In this document: positions 8,582-17,059 of the stretch, piece after piece
How positions within the stretch are numbered: position 1 is the stretch's first letter
How the letters are laid out: every line of letters begins with the position of its first letter
Origin: Puniceibacterium sediminis
Lineage (GTDB): Bacteria; Pseudomonadota; Alphaproteobacteria; Rhodobacterales; Rhodobacteraceae
Direction: 5' to 3'
NCBI RefSeq assembly: GCF_900188035.1
Contig: NZ_FZNN01000002.1
Span: 62,001 to 126,000 of the forward strand
Length of the DNA: 64,000 nucleotides
The notes under the pieces: generated by a model
Seen by the model: the letters and a program-made list of their open reading frames with translations, nothing else
Database searches by the model: none
What the model was told of the DNA's origin: nothing
Translations under genes and position numbers: made by a program

Positions 8582-9404
8582 GCTGGATAGCGCCCCTGCC
8601 CGCGAGCCTCTGTTAGAGGTCAACAATATCGAGGTGATCTATAATCACGTGATCCTTGTGCTGAAGGGGGTGTCTCTGTCGGTGCCCAAGGGCGGGATCA
8701 CGGCCCTGCTGGGCGGCAATGGCGCGGGCAAGACGACGACGCTGAAGGCGATATCCAACCTGCTGAAGTCCGAACGCGGCGAGGTCACCAAAGGGTCGAT
8801 CAAGTACAAGGGCGAGACCGTGCAGGGCCGCGATCCGGCCGAGCTTGTCCGCAAGGGCGTCATTCAGGTGATGGAGGGGCGGCACTGTTTCCAGCATCTG
8901 ACCGTCGAGGAAAACCTGATGACCGGCGCCTATACCCGGCGCGATGGCAAGGGCGCGGTCGAGGCGGATTTGCAGATGGTCTATGACTATTTCCCGCGGC
9001 TGCGCGAACGGCGCAAGTCGCAGGCGGGGTACACGAGCGGCGGTGAGCAGCAGATGTGTGCCATTGGCCGGGCGCTGATGTCGCGCCCCGAGATGATCCT
9101 GCTGGACGAGCCGTCCATGGGCCTTGCCCCGCAGCTGGTCGAGCAGATCTTTGAGATCGTGAAATCGGTGAACGAGAACGAGGGGCTGTCGTTCCTGCTG
9201 GCCGAACAGAACACCAATGTGGCGCTGCGGTTTGCGCATACGGGGTACATTCTGGAATCGGGGCGCGTGGTGATGGAGGGGCTGGCGGCGGATCTGCGCG
9301 AGAACCCGGATGTGAAGGAATTTTATCTGGGCATGTCGGATGAGGGACGCAAGTCGTTCCGCGATGTGCGCAGTTACCGGCGGCGCAAGCGGTGGTTGGC
9401 GTGA
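8580..9404 (+). CDS. HAAT ABC transporter ATP-binding protein (LivF-like)
   Basis: A 274-residue ATPase, the LivF-type partner of the LivG-like subunit. Walker A is GGNGAGKTT (about residues 45-53), the signature is SGGEQQMCAIGRALM, Walker B is MILLDEPSMGLAP, and the H-loop region is LLAEQNTNVAL. Compared with classical LivF (about 235 residues) it has an N-terminal extension and a C-terminal basic tail (YRRRKRWLA). ATG at 8580 follows the purine-rich 24-nt repeat that supplies the ribosome site. Role: ATP hydrolysis for import. Confidence 0.88.
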   Translation: MLDSAPAREPLLEVNNIEVIYNHVILVLKGVSLSVPKGGITALLGGNGAGKTTTLKAISNLLKSERGEVTKGSIKYKGETVQGRDPAELVRKGVIQVMEGRHCFQHLTVEENLMTGAYTRRDGKGAVEADLQMVYDYFPRLRERRKSQAGYTSGGEQQMCAIGRALMSRPEMILLDEPSMGLAPQLVEQIFEIVKSVNENEGLSFLLAEQNTNVALRFAHTGYILESGRVVMEGLAADLRENPDVKEFYLGMSDEGRKSFRDVRSYRRRKRWLA

Positions 9405-9432
9405 GTATTTGTAGCTCTGGAGTGGATTTGAG

Positions 9433-9819
9433 ATGAGGCATTTTGGAATTTCGGCGGCTTTTATGGTCACGCTGGCGCTGCCTGCGGGCGCGCAGGAATT
9501 GATCGAGCGGACAGAGCTGAGCCGCACGCCAATGACAGGATCAGAGGTGATGGAGGTGGTTGTGGCCAAGCTGGTGCTGCAACCCGGTGCCTACATCCCA
9601 AAGCACGCCCATCCCGGTGATGAAAATTCGGTTGTGGCCATTGGCGGGCAGATGATTCTGCCGGATGGCCGCGAGGTGCGCTTTGCCACCGACACGCCGC
9701 TGAATTTTGCCGAAGGGGTGGTGCATGGCGGTCTGACCGTCGCCGGGGATACGCCGCTGGTGATCTACACCACGCATATCGTGGACAAGACCAAGCCGTT
9801 CCAGATGCTGGCCGAATAG
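9433..9819 (+). CDS. Exported cupin-domain protein
   Basis: A 128-residue protein with a signal peptide (MRHFGISAAFMVTLALPAGAQ) and one cupin fold. The metal-binding motif 1 is recognisable as PGAYIPKHAHPGDENSVVAI, with His residues and a following Glu; motif 2 is around FAEGVVHGGLTV. Periplasmic single-domain cupins may bind small acids, isomerise sugars or act as metal-dependent oxygenases. Here it lies between the transporter ATPase and a CoA ligase, so it may act on, or sense, the transported molecule in the periplasm. That is inference. Confidence 0.75.
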   Translation: MRHFGISAAFMVTLALPAGAQELIERTELSRTPMTGSEVMEVVVAKLVLQPGAYIPKHAHPGDENSVVAIGGQMILPDGREVRFATDTPLNFAEGVVHGGLTVAGDTPLVIYTTHIVDKTKPFQMLAE

Positions 9820-9846
9820 CGGCGGATTGCCGACAAGGGGGATGAG

Positions 9847-11067
9847 ATGAGCAGTTATTTTGATGCGCTGGAAACGCGCAGCGACGAGAGCCGCGCGGCA
9901 TGGCTGGCCGAGGCATTGCCGCAGCAGATCGAGCGCGCGCAGGGGCTGGCAGGCTATGGCGGCAGTCTGGATGCGGTCGATGCGGCGCAGGTGACGTCGT
10001 TGGCGGATCTGGCGGGTTTGCCGGTGCTGCGCAAATCGGCGCTGGGGGCGGCGCAGGCGGCGCAATCGCCGTTTGGCGGGTTCACGACGCGGCCAGTTTC
10101 GGGGTTCGCCCATGTGTTCCAGTCGCCGGGGCCGATCTATGAGCCCGGCGGCGGCGGGTTTGACTGGTGGCGGCTGGGGCGGTTTCTGAACGCCTGTGGC
10201 ATCGGGCCGGGCGACGTGGTGCAGAACTGTTTCGGCTATCATCTGACGCCTGCGGGCATGATCTTTGAATCCGGGGCGCGGGCGGTGGGGGCGGCTGTGC
10301 TGCCCGCCGGCACCGGGCAGACTGAACTACAGGTGACTGCGGCGCGGGATGTGGGGGTTACGGCCTATGCCGGGACCCCGGATTACCTGAAGGTCATCCT
10401 TGAGAAGGCTGACGAGATGGGGGTGACGCTGGGCATCACCAAGGCGGCGGTCAGTGGCGGCGCGCTGTTCCCGTCCCTGCGGGAGTATTACGCCGGGCGC
10501 GGGATTGCCTGTCTGCAATGCTATGCGACCGCTGATCTGGGCAACATCGCCTACGAATCGGATGCCATGGAAGGCATGATCGTGGACGAGCATGTGGTGG
10601 TCGAGATCGTGACCCCGGGCACCGGCAATCCCGTGGCGGTGGGCGAAGTGGGCGAGGTTGTCGTGACCACGCTGAACCCCGACTATCCGCTGGTGCGTTT
10701 CGCGACCGGTGACCTGAGCGCGGTGATGCCGGGCAGCAGCCCCTGCGGGCGGACCAATCTGCGGATCAAGGGCTGGATGGGCCGGGCGGATCAGACCACC
10801 AAGATCAAGGGCATGTTCGTGCGCCCCGAGCAGGTAGCGGCGTTGGTGGCAAAGCACCCCGAGATTGACCGCGCGCGGGTTGTTGCGTCGCGCGAGGGCG
10901 AGACGGACGTGATGGTGGTGCGGATCGAAACCACGGGCACCGATGCGGCGGCGTATGAGGCGAGCGTGGCGGCGGTGCTGAAGCTGAAAGGCAAGGTTGA
11001 GCTGGTGGCCCCGGGCGGGTTGCCGCGCGATGGTCTGGTGATCGAGGATACGCGGACGTACGAATAG
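9847..11067 (+). CDS. PaaK-like phenylacetate-CoA ligase family protein
   Basis: A 406-residue protein of the PaaK branch of AMP-forming ligases. The C-terminal half is well kept: YPLVRFATGDLSAV, RIKGWMGRADQTTKIKGMFV (hinge and catalytic Lys region) and the small C-terminal domain. The phosphate loop is not the canonical SSGTTG: the equivalent stretch reads FQSPGPIYEP. That variation suggests a divergent subgroup with altered ATP handling. GATGAG before the ATG is a modest ribosome site. It is the last gene of the operon, before a good terminator, giving the locus two different CoA-ligase-type enzymes. Substrate unknown, possibly aromatic. Confidence 0.8.
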   Translation: MSSYFDALETRSDESRAAWLAEALPQQIERAQGLAGYGGSLDAVDAAQVTSLADLAGLPVLRKSALGAAQAAQSPFGGFTTRPVSGFAHVFQSPGPIYEPGGGGFDWWRLGRFLNACGIGPGDVVQNCFGYHLTPAGMIFESGARAVGAAVLPAGTGQTELQVTAARDVGVTAYAGTPDYLKVILEKADEMGVTLGITKAAVSGGALFPSLREYYAGRGIACLQCYATADLGNIAYESDAMEGMIVDEHVVVEIVTPGTGNPVAVGEVGEVVVTTLNPDYPLVRFATGDLSAVMPGSSPCGRTNLRIKGWMGRADQTTKIKGMFVRPEQVAALVAKHPEIDRARVVASREGETDVMVVRIETTGTDAAAYEASVAAVLKLKGKVELVAPGGLPRDGLVIEDTRTYE

Positions 11068-11198
11068 CGGTCCCTGACGGCTGTAAGGCGCGGCATCAAA
11101 GAAGGGCTCAGGGCGCTGCACCTGTAGCCCGCCCAAGGTGTGGGGGGGCGGCGTAAACCGGCGGCCTGTGTCCCAAGCGCATCATACGACCTGCGAAG

Positions 11199-11221
11199 CG
11201 GCCCCACGGGGGGCCGTTTTT
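11199..11221 (+). terminator. Rho-independent terminator of the first ABC operon
   Basis: 7-bp stem CGGCCCC / GGGGCCG with a 4-nt loop, followed by TTTTT. It lies about 130 nt after the PaaK-like gene on the same strand. Confidence 0.8.
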
Positions 11222-11284
11222 GCGTTGGGGTCCAAGCGGGATCGGGAAGGGGCGGAGCGGATTTTTTGGTGGCCCCAAAAGAAA

Positions 11285-11308
11285 AAGCCACCCGGCGAGG
11301 GGTGGCTT
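11285..11308 (-). terminator. Rho-independent terminator of rpmJ
   Basis: Perfect 9-bp inverted repeat AAGCCACCC / GGGTGGCTT with a 6-nt loop. On the minus strand the distal arm runs into a T tract (complement of 11282-11286). It is located just after the rpmJ stop. Confidence 0.85.
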
Positions 11309-11335
11309 GATCAAAATCCGGTAGTCCCGAATGGT

Positions 11336-11461
11336 TCAGCCCTGACGGGCCTTGAACCGGGGGTGTGTCTTGTTGATGACATAGACACGGCCTTTGCGGC
11401 GCACAACGCGGCAGTCGCGGTGGCGGCTCTTGAGAGAGCGGAGCGAGTTCTTGACCTTCAT
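11336..11461 (-). CDS. rpmJ: 50S ribosomal protein L36
   Basis: A 41-residue basic protein beginning [20 protein letters not shown] and ending [17 protein letters not shown], matching L36 over its whole length. It has a single Cys and lacks the CxxC...CxxxxH zinc ribbon, so it is the zinc-independent C-minus form common in alphaproteobacteria. AGGAG precedes the ATG at suitable distance on the minus strand, and a strong terminator follows, so it is probably monocistronic. L36 binds 23S rRNA in the large subunit. Confidence 0.96.
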   Translation of the reverse strand: MKVKNSLRSLKSRHRDCRVVRRKGRVYVINKTHPRFKARQG

Positions 11462-11544
11462 AGCGGTCTCTCCTCTTTCGCGGCGCGCGAGCGCCTTTCA
11501 GGTTGCGGGCACTCTGACCCGACGGGCCAGAGCAGGTGATCTCA

Positions 11545-11619
11545 TGGTGGGCGGTACAAGGATCGAACTTGTGACCCCTTCGATGTCAACGAAGTGCTCT
11601 ACCGCTGAGCTAACCGCCC
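11545..11619 (-). tRNA. tRNA-Val (anticodon GAC)
   Basis: On the minus strand the sequence folds into a full cloverleaf. The acceptor stem is GGGCGGT / ACCGCCC with discriminator A and an encoded CCA. The D arm is GCTC...GAGC, and the anticodon stem CTTCG / CGAAG encloses the loop TTGACAT. The T arm contains GTTCGATC. Anticodon GAC decodes GUC and GUU valine codons. Length with CCA is 75 nt. No integrase gene is adjacent. Confidence 0.96.
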
Positions 11620-11765
11620 ATGACCGGTTTGGACATACGCCCCATTGTCGAAAATGGGGCGCGGAAATCCGCGCCGGTTCGGGTCCTATAAAAGGAGTCG
11701 CAGGCAGGATCAAGGGCTTTTGGCATCGGAAAAAATCGGTTTATGTTACGGACAAAGGATGTGTG

Positions 11766-12626
11766 ATGCCAAAGGTTGCCTTTCATCTCTACCGCCCGGA
11801 GGTTGATACCTCTTGTGTGGTGTTTGCGTCGCCGCACAGCGGGCGGGATTACCCGTGGTCTTTCCTGCGTCACACGCTGCTGGATGAACGTGCGATTCGG
11901 TCGTCCGAGGATGCCTATGTGGATCAACTGTTCGACTGCGCGCCGCAGTTCGGGGCGACTTTCCTGACGGCCGGGGCGCCGCGCGCCTTTGTGGATCTGA
12001 ACCGCAGCTGTGATGAGCTGGACCCCGCGCTGATCGAAGGTGTGCGCCGCAGTGGCCACAATCCGCGCGTGGCGAGCGGCCTTGGCGTGGTGCCACGGGT
12101 GGTTGCCAATGGCCGGGCGATCTATCGCGGCAAGCTGCCACTGGTCGAAGCCGAGCGGCGAATCGAGGAATACTGGCGTCCTTATCACCGGCAGGTTCAG
12201 GAGTTGCTGGATCAGGCGCACCAGCGGTTCGGAGAGACGATTCTGGTGGATTGCCATTCCATGCCGCACGAGGCCCTGGACGGGATCGTGCGCGGGGGGG
12301 CACCGCGCCCGGATATCGTGATCGGCGACAGGTTCGGGGCTTCGGCGGATTCGGGGATTGTCGACCTGATCGAGGCTGCTTTTGTCGGGGCCGGTCTGGT
12401 GGTGGCGCGCAATGCGCCCTTTGCCGGGGCCTATATCACCCAGGCCTATGGCCGCCCGTCCCGCAACCAGCACGCCGTCCAGATCGAGATCGACCGGGCA
12501 ATCTATATGGACGAAGAGCTGATCCGCCCGAATGAAAATTTCAACGCCTTTCGCGATTTGCTGCGCGGCGTGATTTCCGAGGTCGCTTCGATAGGGCAGC
12601 GGGACCAGCGGCTGGCGGCGGAGTAG
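11766..12626 (+). CDS. N-formylglutamate amidohydrolase family protein
   Basis: A 286-residue zinc hydrolase of the N-formylglutamate deformylase family (HutG type), which releases formate and glutamate in histidine degradation or acts on related formylated amino acids. Visible motifs are SPHSGRDYP near the N-terminus (metal ligand region), the catalytic segment FVDLNRS, and DCHSMP with a further His/Asp. ATG at 11766 lies 7 nt after AAGGA; an in-frame GTG precedes it by one codon. No hut genes flank it, so histidine utilisation cannot be asserted from context. Confidence 0.88.
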   Translation: MPKVAFHLYRPEVDTSCVVFASPHSGRDYPWSFLRHTLLDERAIRSSEDAYVDQLFDCAPQFGATFLTAGAPRAFVDLNRSCDELDPALIEGVRRSGHNPRVASGLGVVPRVVANGRAIYRGKLPLVEAERRIEEYWRPYHRQVQELLDQAHQRFGETILVDCHSMPHEALDGIVRGGAPRPDIVIGDRFGASADSGIVDLIEAAFVGAGLVVARNAPFAGAYITQAYGRPSRNQHAVQIEIDRAIYMDEELIRPNENFNAFRDLLRGVISEVASIGQRDQRLAAE

Positions 12627-12704
12627 GGCGGGGGCCGGACCCTGACCGATGGGTTGCGCCCAAGCGGGGCGGCCCGTGATCAAGGATTGGGTTCGAGCCC
12701 AAAC

Positions 12705-13496
12705 CTACTTGGGTCGTGTGCCCTCCTCAAACAGGCAGAATTGCTCATATTGAAGGTTCACATCCGAATCCGAAATTGTGATGATGCCAATATTTGGCGC
12801 CTCTTCACTTGGCTTGAAAGTGTCCCAATTCCATTCTGGTCGCGGAGCTGGGGCTTGATACAAGATCGAGCGCATCGTCGAAAACGGCACTCCGCGCACT
12901 GTTCCTGAAATAGGACGGTGAACATGCCCAATGAACAAGTATTTCACACACTCATAGTTTGAAACCAAGTCAAGAAAGACATCGCCATCAATCAAACCGT
13001 CTGTGTCTTGCATTGGCAAACCGACAGCCATCGGCGGATGATGCATGAAAATATAGACTGGTACTTCTGCGGTATTTTCCAGTAGGTTCTGCAGCCAATC
13101 AAGACGCTTGCCGCATAGCTCGCCTGCATCTGATCCGCTTTTCTGTGTATCTAAACAGACAATCAACCCGCTCGACGTGGAAACAGAGAATTGAATGAAC
13201 TCATCCATACAAGAGTCGGGCAGCGATAGGATTTTCCTGAACAACTTACGATCGTCATGGTTCCCTGCCATTGGAAGCAGGGGAACATCAAGTTTTTCAA
13301 GCAACTGCGATAGTGCTTCGTAATTTACCTGTGTCCCGTGGTTGACCATGTCCCCAGAAATTACGCAAAAACTGGCGTCAGAATGGTTGCTGTTGATGTG
13401 ATCCAATGCACTGTCTAGCCGAACACGCGGATCGTGGCCCAATACGTCGCCTTCATGTGAAAAATGCGGGTCGGACATCCAAATTGCTTTAAGCAT
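12705..13496 (-). CDS. Calcineurin-like metallophosphoesterase
   Basis: A 263-residue binuclear metallophosphoesterase of the CpdA / GpdQ-like class III phosphodiesterase group. The metal motifs appear in order: SDPHFS (residues 8-13), ISGDMVNHG, GNHDD, MHHPP and GHVHRP. Such enzymes cleave cyclic nucleotides, glycerophosphodiesters or other phosphodiesters; the substrate is not evident. GC content and codon choice are clearly lower than in neighbours (many AAA, AAT and ATT codons), suggesting relatively recent acquisition. It stands alone between the formylglutamate hydrolase and lpxK, with no shared operon apparent. Confidence 0.85.
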   Translation of the reverse strand: MLKAIWMSDPHFSHEGDVLGHDPRVRLDSALDHINSNHSDASFCVISGDMVNHGTQVNYEALSQLLEKLDVPLLPMAGNHDDRKLFRKILSLPDSCMDEFIQFSVSTSSGLIVCLDTQKSGSDAGELCGKRLDWLQNLLENTAEVPVYIFMHHPPMAVGLPMQDTDGLIDGDVFLDLVSNYECVKYLFIGHVHRPISGTVRGVPFSTMRSILYQAPAPRPEWNWDTFKPSEEAPNIGIITISDSDVNLQYEQFCLFEEGTRPK

Positions 13497-13658
13497 GCTC
13501 GCCTCCTTCTAGCTGTCGTTTCGTCAGAGTTATCGCAGCCGACGAACGGCAGCAAAGTTCAGATTGCCACTACTGGGCACAGGTTTGCCGGATCCTTCAT
13601 GGCGCCGGAGCCGCGCCTAGGTGGCTTTGAGGCGTAGGATGTGGATCTGTTGCAGCGC

Positions 13659-14645
13659 TCAGAACAGCGCGTCCAGCGCGCGGCCGAGCGACCCGGCATC
13701 GTCGATCTGAAGTCGCACCGGCAGGGTCAGAACCTTCATCCTGAAGGCTTCGGGCAGGCGCACGGCGTCCTTTTCGGTGGTGACAAGCTGCGCGCCAAGG
13801 GCCTTTGCCTCTGCCTCAAGCCGGGTCATGAGGGCGGCGGTCAGCGGTTGATGATCCTGAAGCGGTTCGGCGCGGACGAGGTCGGCGCCCAGCCCATGCA
13901 ACGTGGCAAAGAACTTGGCTGGATGGCCGATGCCGGCAAAGGCGAGGGCGCGCAGGCCGTGCCAGTCCATCCCGGTTTGCAGTGGGGCGAGGTGGCCGGT
14001 CAGATGCGGCAGGGTGACCCTGTTCCCCCATTGGGTGGCAAAATGCGCCTGTGCGGGGCCGGGGCCGATGGAGAGCAGCAGATCGGCCCGTGCCAGACCC
14101 GTGCCGATGGGTTCGCGCAATGGCCCGGCGGGCAGGCACAACCCGTTGCCGAAACCGATGGCCGCATCGACGACGATTAGCGACAGATCCTTGTGCAGGG
14201 CGGGGTTCTGGAACCCGTCGTCCATCACGATCACACCGGCCCCCGCCGCCACAGCCGCCTGCGCACCGGCGGCGCGGTCCCGCGCGATCCATGTGGGCGC
14301 AAAGGCGGCCAGCAGCAGGGGTTCATCCCCAACATCCTGTGCGCTGTGGGTCTGTGGGTCGACCTGCACAGGCCCGGACAGCCGCCCGCCGTAGCCACGC
14401 GAAACCACATGCGGCGCAAGGCCCCGGTTGGTCAGCAGTTGCAGCAGGGCGATGACGGTCGGCGTCTTGCCCGTGCCACCGGCGTTCAGGTTACCGACGC
14501 AGATCACCGGCCTGTCGACCCGCACGCCCGGCTGGCGCAGGCGGCGGGCGGTGGCCATGGCGGTCAGGTGCCCGAGCGGCGACAGCAGCCGCGCCCGCCA
14601 GTCGAGCGTTTTTGGTCCGGTGTTCCAGAACTGCGGTGTCTGCAT
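13659..14645 (-). CDS. lpxK: Tetraacyldisaccharide 4'-kinase (lipid A biosynthesis)
   Basis: A 328-residue LpxK. It phosphorylates the 4' position of tetraacyldisaccharide-1-phosphate to give lipid IVA at the inner membrane. The P-loop GGTGKTPTV follows the conserved VGNLNAGG, and RGYGGR and MDDGFQN (catalytic Asp region) are present. Length is typical. Its ATG overlaps the stop of the upstream WaaA-like gene (TGATG), so the two are translationally coupled in one lipid A operon. Confidence 0.93.
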   Translation of the reverse strand: MQTPQFWNTGPKTLDWRARLLSPLGHLTAMATARRLRQPGVRVDRPVICVGNLNAGGTGKTPTVIALLQLLTNRGLAPHVVSRGYGGRLSGPVQVDPQTHSAQDVGDEPLLLAAFAPTWIARDRAAGAQAAVAAGAGVIVMDDGFQNPALHKDLSLIVVDAAIGFGNGLCLPAGPLREPIGTGLARADLLLSIGPGPAQAHFATQWGNRVTLPHLTGHLAPLQTGMDWHGLRALAFAGIGHPAKFFATLHGLGADLVRAEPLQDHQPLTAALMTRLEAEAKALGAQLVTTEKDAVRLPEAFRMKVLTLPVRLQIDDAGSLGRALDALF

Positions 14646-15856
14646 CAGGTGGCCTCCATCCGATCGAGCCGGTCGAGCACGAGGTCCACCACCTGATCCG
14701 TCATGGCCGCCCCGGCCGAGATGATATCCCAGCCGGCGTGTGCCATGGCCGCTGCACGGTCGGGGGCGATCAGCTGGGACACGGCGGCGGACAGCGTATC
14801 GACGTCCTTGACGATGCGCGCGGCGCCAGCCTCGGCCAGGCGGGAATAGGATGCAAGGTGGCGCCCCACTGCCGGGCCGTACAGGATGGCCGAGCCGAGC
14901 GCTGCCGCCTCAAGCGGGTCATGGCCCTGACGGCCGGGCACCAGCGAGCCGCCGATAAAGGCAAGCGGGGCCAGACGGTACCACAGGCCCAATTCCTCGG
15001 GGCCCGAGGCGAGGATGATCTGGGTGTTTTCGTCCGGCATTTCCCCGGCATCCCAATGGCATACGCGGAAACCCGCGGCATCGACCTGCGCTGCGATAAC
15101 CGCCTGATCGGCGGGGTTGTCCGGCACCACGAAAAGCAGCAGACGGTGCGCCAGACGCGAGGCGCGGCCATGGGCGCGCAGGATCACATCGACCTCATCC
15201 GGGTGCAGCCGCGCGGCGAGCCAGAGCGGGCGCCCGACAAGGAGCGCGGCCATTTCCTCGTGCTGGCGGATCGGGCAATCGGGGGGCACGGCGGCTTCGG
15301 TCAGGGGCCCGGCGAGGGTGAGATTTTCGGGGGAAACGCCCATCCGGCGCAGGCGGCGTTCGGACGATTCGTCGGTGGCCAGAATGCTGTCGAATTGCCC
15401 GAGGGTGGCGGGGGCGAGGTCGGGAAGCCAGCGGGCGGAAGGGGTGGTCCATTCGCGGTCATCGGCGTCGATCAGGGTCAGCCCGCAGCCGCGTTCCGAT
15501 GCCAGATGCAGCAGCGCGGGGCGCAGGGCGTGGCTGGCCCAGAGGCAGTGATCAGGCGCCCAGTGATCAAGGAAGGCATTGATTTCAGGAACGTTTTCGC
15601 CGGGCAGGTCATCGCGGATCATCCCCGGATCGACCAGTGTGTCAGGGCCGGTCACCAGCACGGAAAGTTCGGGGCGTTGCTGGCGGATCCGCTGGCAGAC
15701 CGACACCAAAGCACGCAGGCGGGACAGGCTGTCGCCATGGGCCCAGAGCAGGCGGCCGGCGGGTCGTTCAGCGCGTAGAAAATCAGCCGGAACCGCGCCT
15801 GTGCGATCCCGGTTCAGAGCCAGATAAGCCTTTAGACTGAAGGGCTTGCGCGGCAA
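14645..15856 (-). CDS. WaaA-like 3-deoxy-D-manno-octulosonic acid transferase
   Basis: A 403-residue GT30-like glycosyltransferase beside lpxK, the classical place for a Kdo transferase that adds Kdo to lipid A precursor. The C-terminal lobe looks normal: [25 protein letters not shown] matches the GGSLxxxGGxNxxEp region. In the N-terminal lobe, however, the canonical HSVSVGE block reads HGDSLSR, so the catalytic Glu position is Arg. The second conserved Glu block (METELWP) corresponds to [10 protein letters not shown]. Either this is a lineage-specific divergent WaaA, or a paralogue with changed function. Coupled to lpxK by a TGATG overlap. Confidence 0.75.
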   Translation of the reverse strand: MPRKPFSLKAYLALNRDRTGAVPADFLRAERPAGRLLWAHGDSLSRLRALVSVCQRIRQQRPELSVLVTGPDTLVDPGMIRDDLPGENVPEINAFLDHWAPDHCLWASHALRPALLHLASERGCGLTLIDADDREWTTPSARWLPDLAPATLGQFDSILATDESSERRLRRMGVSPENLTLAGPLTEAAVPPDCPIRQHEEMAALLVGRPLWLAARLHPDEVDVILRAHGRASRLAHRLLLFVVPDNPADQAVIAAQVDAAGFRVCHWDAGEMPDENTQIILASGPEELGLWYRLAPLAFIGGSLVPGRQGHDPLEAAALGSAILYGPAVGRHLASYSRLAEAGAARIVKDVDTLSAAVSQLIAPDRAAAMAHAGWDIISAGAAMTDQVVDLVLDRLDRMEAT

Positions 15857-15859
15857 GTA

Positions 15860-16099
15860 TCAGTCCAGCTTTTCGGTTCCCGAGGCCGCCACTTCTTCGT
15901 CCCGCAGGCGGTGCAGGTGGGCGATGAAATAGCGCATGTGGGCGTTGTCCACGGTGCGCTGGGCTTCGGCCTTCCAGGCGGTGTAGGCGCTGTCGTAATT
16001 CGGGAAAATACCAACGATATGAATATCATCGACGTTCTTGAACTGGTTCTTCGAGGGCGTGACAAGCTCCCCCCCGAACACGAGATGCAGGCGTTGCAT
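15860..16099 (-). CDS. DUF4170 family protein
   Basis: A 79-residue cytosolic protein beginning MQRLHLVFGGEL and containing VGIFPNYDSAYTAWKAEAQ, matching DUF4170, a small alphaproteobacterial family of unknown function often found next to lipid A genes. The ATG at 16099 is preferred over one at 16105 because AAGGA (16106-16110) sits 6 nt from it. Its stop lies a few bases before the WaaA-like gene start on the same strand, so DUF4170-waaA-lpxK is probably one operon. Confidence 0.85.
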   Translation of the reverse strand: MQRLHLVFGGELVTPSKNQFKNVDDIHIVGIFPNYDSAYTAWKAEAQRTVDNAHMRYFIAHLHRLRDEEVAASGTEKLD

Positions 16100-16181
16100 G
16101 GGCATTCCTTTCCGCTGGGACCGACGGTCCTCTGACCCTTAGCGATCCATCCTGCGAGGTCAAGCAAGCTGAGCCAGACGG

Positions 16182-16225
16182 CGTATGGAAAGTATATGGA
16201 ATGCGTATGGTTTTCGTATGGCTGC
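16182..16225 (+). repeat. Heptamer array CGTATGG, period 11 bp, copy 2
   Basis: Units start at 16182 (CGTATGG), 16193 (TATATGG, two changes), 16204 and 16215 (both CGTATGG), each 11 bp apart. Spacers are AAAG, AATG and TTTT, and the last unit is followed by CTGC. It lies between the divergent DUF4170 and BrnA-like genes, so it could affect either promoter. Confidence 0.82.
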
Positions 16226-16298
16226 GCCGCGCGCTGGTGCAACCGGCGGTTAACCACGGGCAGGCAGGGTTGCCCTGTCCAGAACCGGAGGCAGAGCC

Positions 16299-16775
16299 AT
16301 GCACAAGACCGACCTGATGAAGATGACCAAGGCCGAGCGGCTGCACTTCAGCTTTGGCATCGACGCGATGAGCATGATCGAGCACGAGCTGCTGGACATG
16401 CACTGGGCGGCGCACAGCTGTCCGCGCGACTGGCACGAGATCGCCAAGGACACCGACCGGCGCGACGCCAAACGCACCAAGGTGACGATCAATCTGGATG
16501 CCGATGTTGTGCGGTTCTTCAAGGGGATCGGGCCGGGCTATCAGCACCGCATCAACCGGGTGCTGCGCGCCTTCATGCACATGCGGCTGGCCAAGGTTGT
16601 GAACGGGCCGGACACGTCGGACATTGTCCTGCGCCCCGAGGCGGTGCTGGAAAAGGTCCGCGCCCGGCGTCCCGAATGGGGCGATTACGAGCTGTGGGAA
16701 GAGGACCGCCAGCGGTTCATCGAGGCCGAGAAGAAGGCGGTGGAGGAGAAGCGGAAGAATTGGGAGGTGGAGTGA
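16299..16775 (+). CDS. BrnA antitoxin-like protein (orphan)
   Basis: A 158-residue protein whose centre (KVTINLDADVVRFFKGIGPG followed by YQHRINRVLRAFM) matches the ribbon-helix-helix core of BrnA-type antitoxins: a beta strand, then two helices with the G-x-G-Y-Q-x-R-I-N motif. BrnA normally neutralises the RNase BrnT and represses its own operon. No BrnT is adjacent and the protein is longer than usual, with an N-terminal extension and a Lys/Glu-rich C-terminal helix. It may therefore act as a DNA-binding regulator rather than an antitoxin. CGGAGG precedes the ATG. Confidence 0.72.
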   Translation: MHKTDLMKMTKAERLHFSFGIDAMSMIEHELLDMHWAAHSCPRDWHEIAKDTDRRDAKRTKVTINLDADVVRFFKGIGPGYQHRINRVLRAFMHMRLAKVVNGPDTSDIVLRPEAVLEKVRARRPEWGDYELWEEDRQRFIEAEKKAVEEKRKNWEVE

Positions 16776-16824
16776 GGGGGGCCTTGGATGTGCCTGCAAC
16801 CTGAGCCGGGCGGTGCCTGACCGT

Positions 16825-16868
16825 CTCGCCAGAGGCGAGCCGACTCTCATTGGCGCACCTTCGGTGCG
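16825..16868. repeat. Pair of short GC hairpins after the BrnA-like gene
   Basis: Two consecutive perfect stem-loops: CTCGCC-AGA-GGCGAG (16825-16839) and CGCACC-TTC-GGTGCG (16854-16868). No T tract follows. They may protect the mRNA 3' end or be part of a repeat family. Confidence 0.5.
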
Positions 16869-16936
16869 ACGGAATGGCGCTACAAGGCTGGTGCTGCGCG
16901 ATTTATGCCTGCAATGTCATTCGTCGTTCAGAAGTA

Positions 16937-17014
16937 GGCACTGACGTCACCAAAGCGCCAGCCCCGGGGAGGGGCAGGCACTGCCCGGCGCCTTCGGCTT
17001 GATTCCGGGCGGGG
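16937..17014 (+). repeat. Left inverted repeat of the AT-rich cassette
   Basis: A 78-bp element beginning GGCACTGACGTCACC and ending ATTCCGGGCGGGG. It recurs in inverted orientation at 18588-18667 with only a few substitutions and small gaps. It contains the palindrome TGACGTCA and a REP-like core GGGCAGGCACTGCCCGGCGC. It marks the point where GC content falls sharply. Confidence 0.85.
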
Positions 17015-17059
17015 GATTTCACATACCAATCGCGAGCGATATGTTGTCATAAATAGTAC

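Noticed and set aside
11545-11619. tRNA-Val as an integration site of an island
   Set aside because: No integrase gene, no duplicated tRNA 3' end and no composition break begin at the tRNA.
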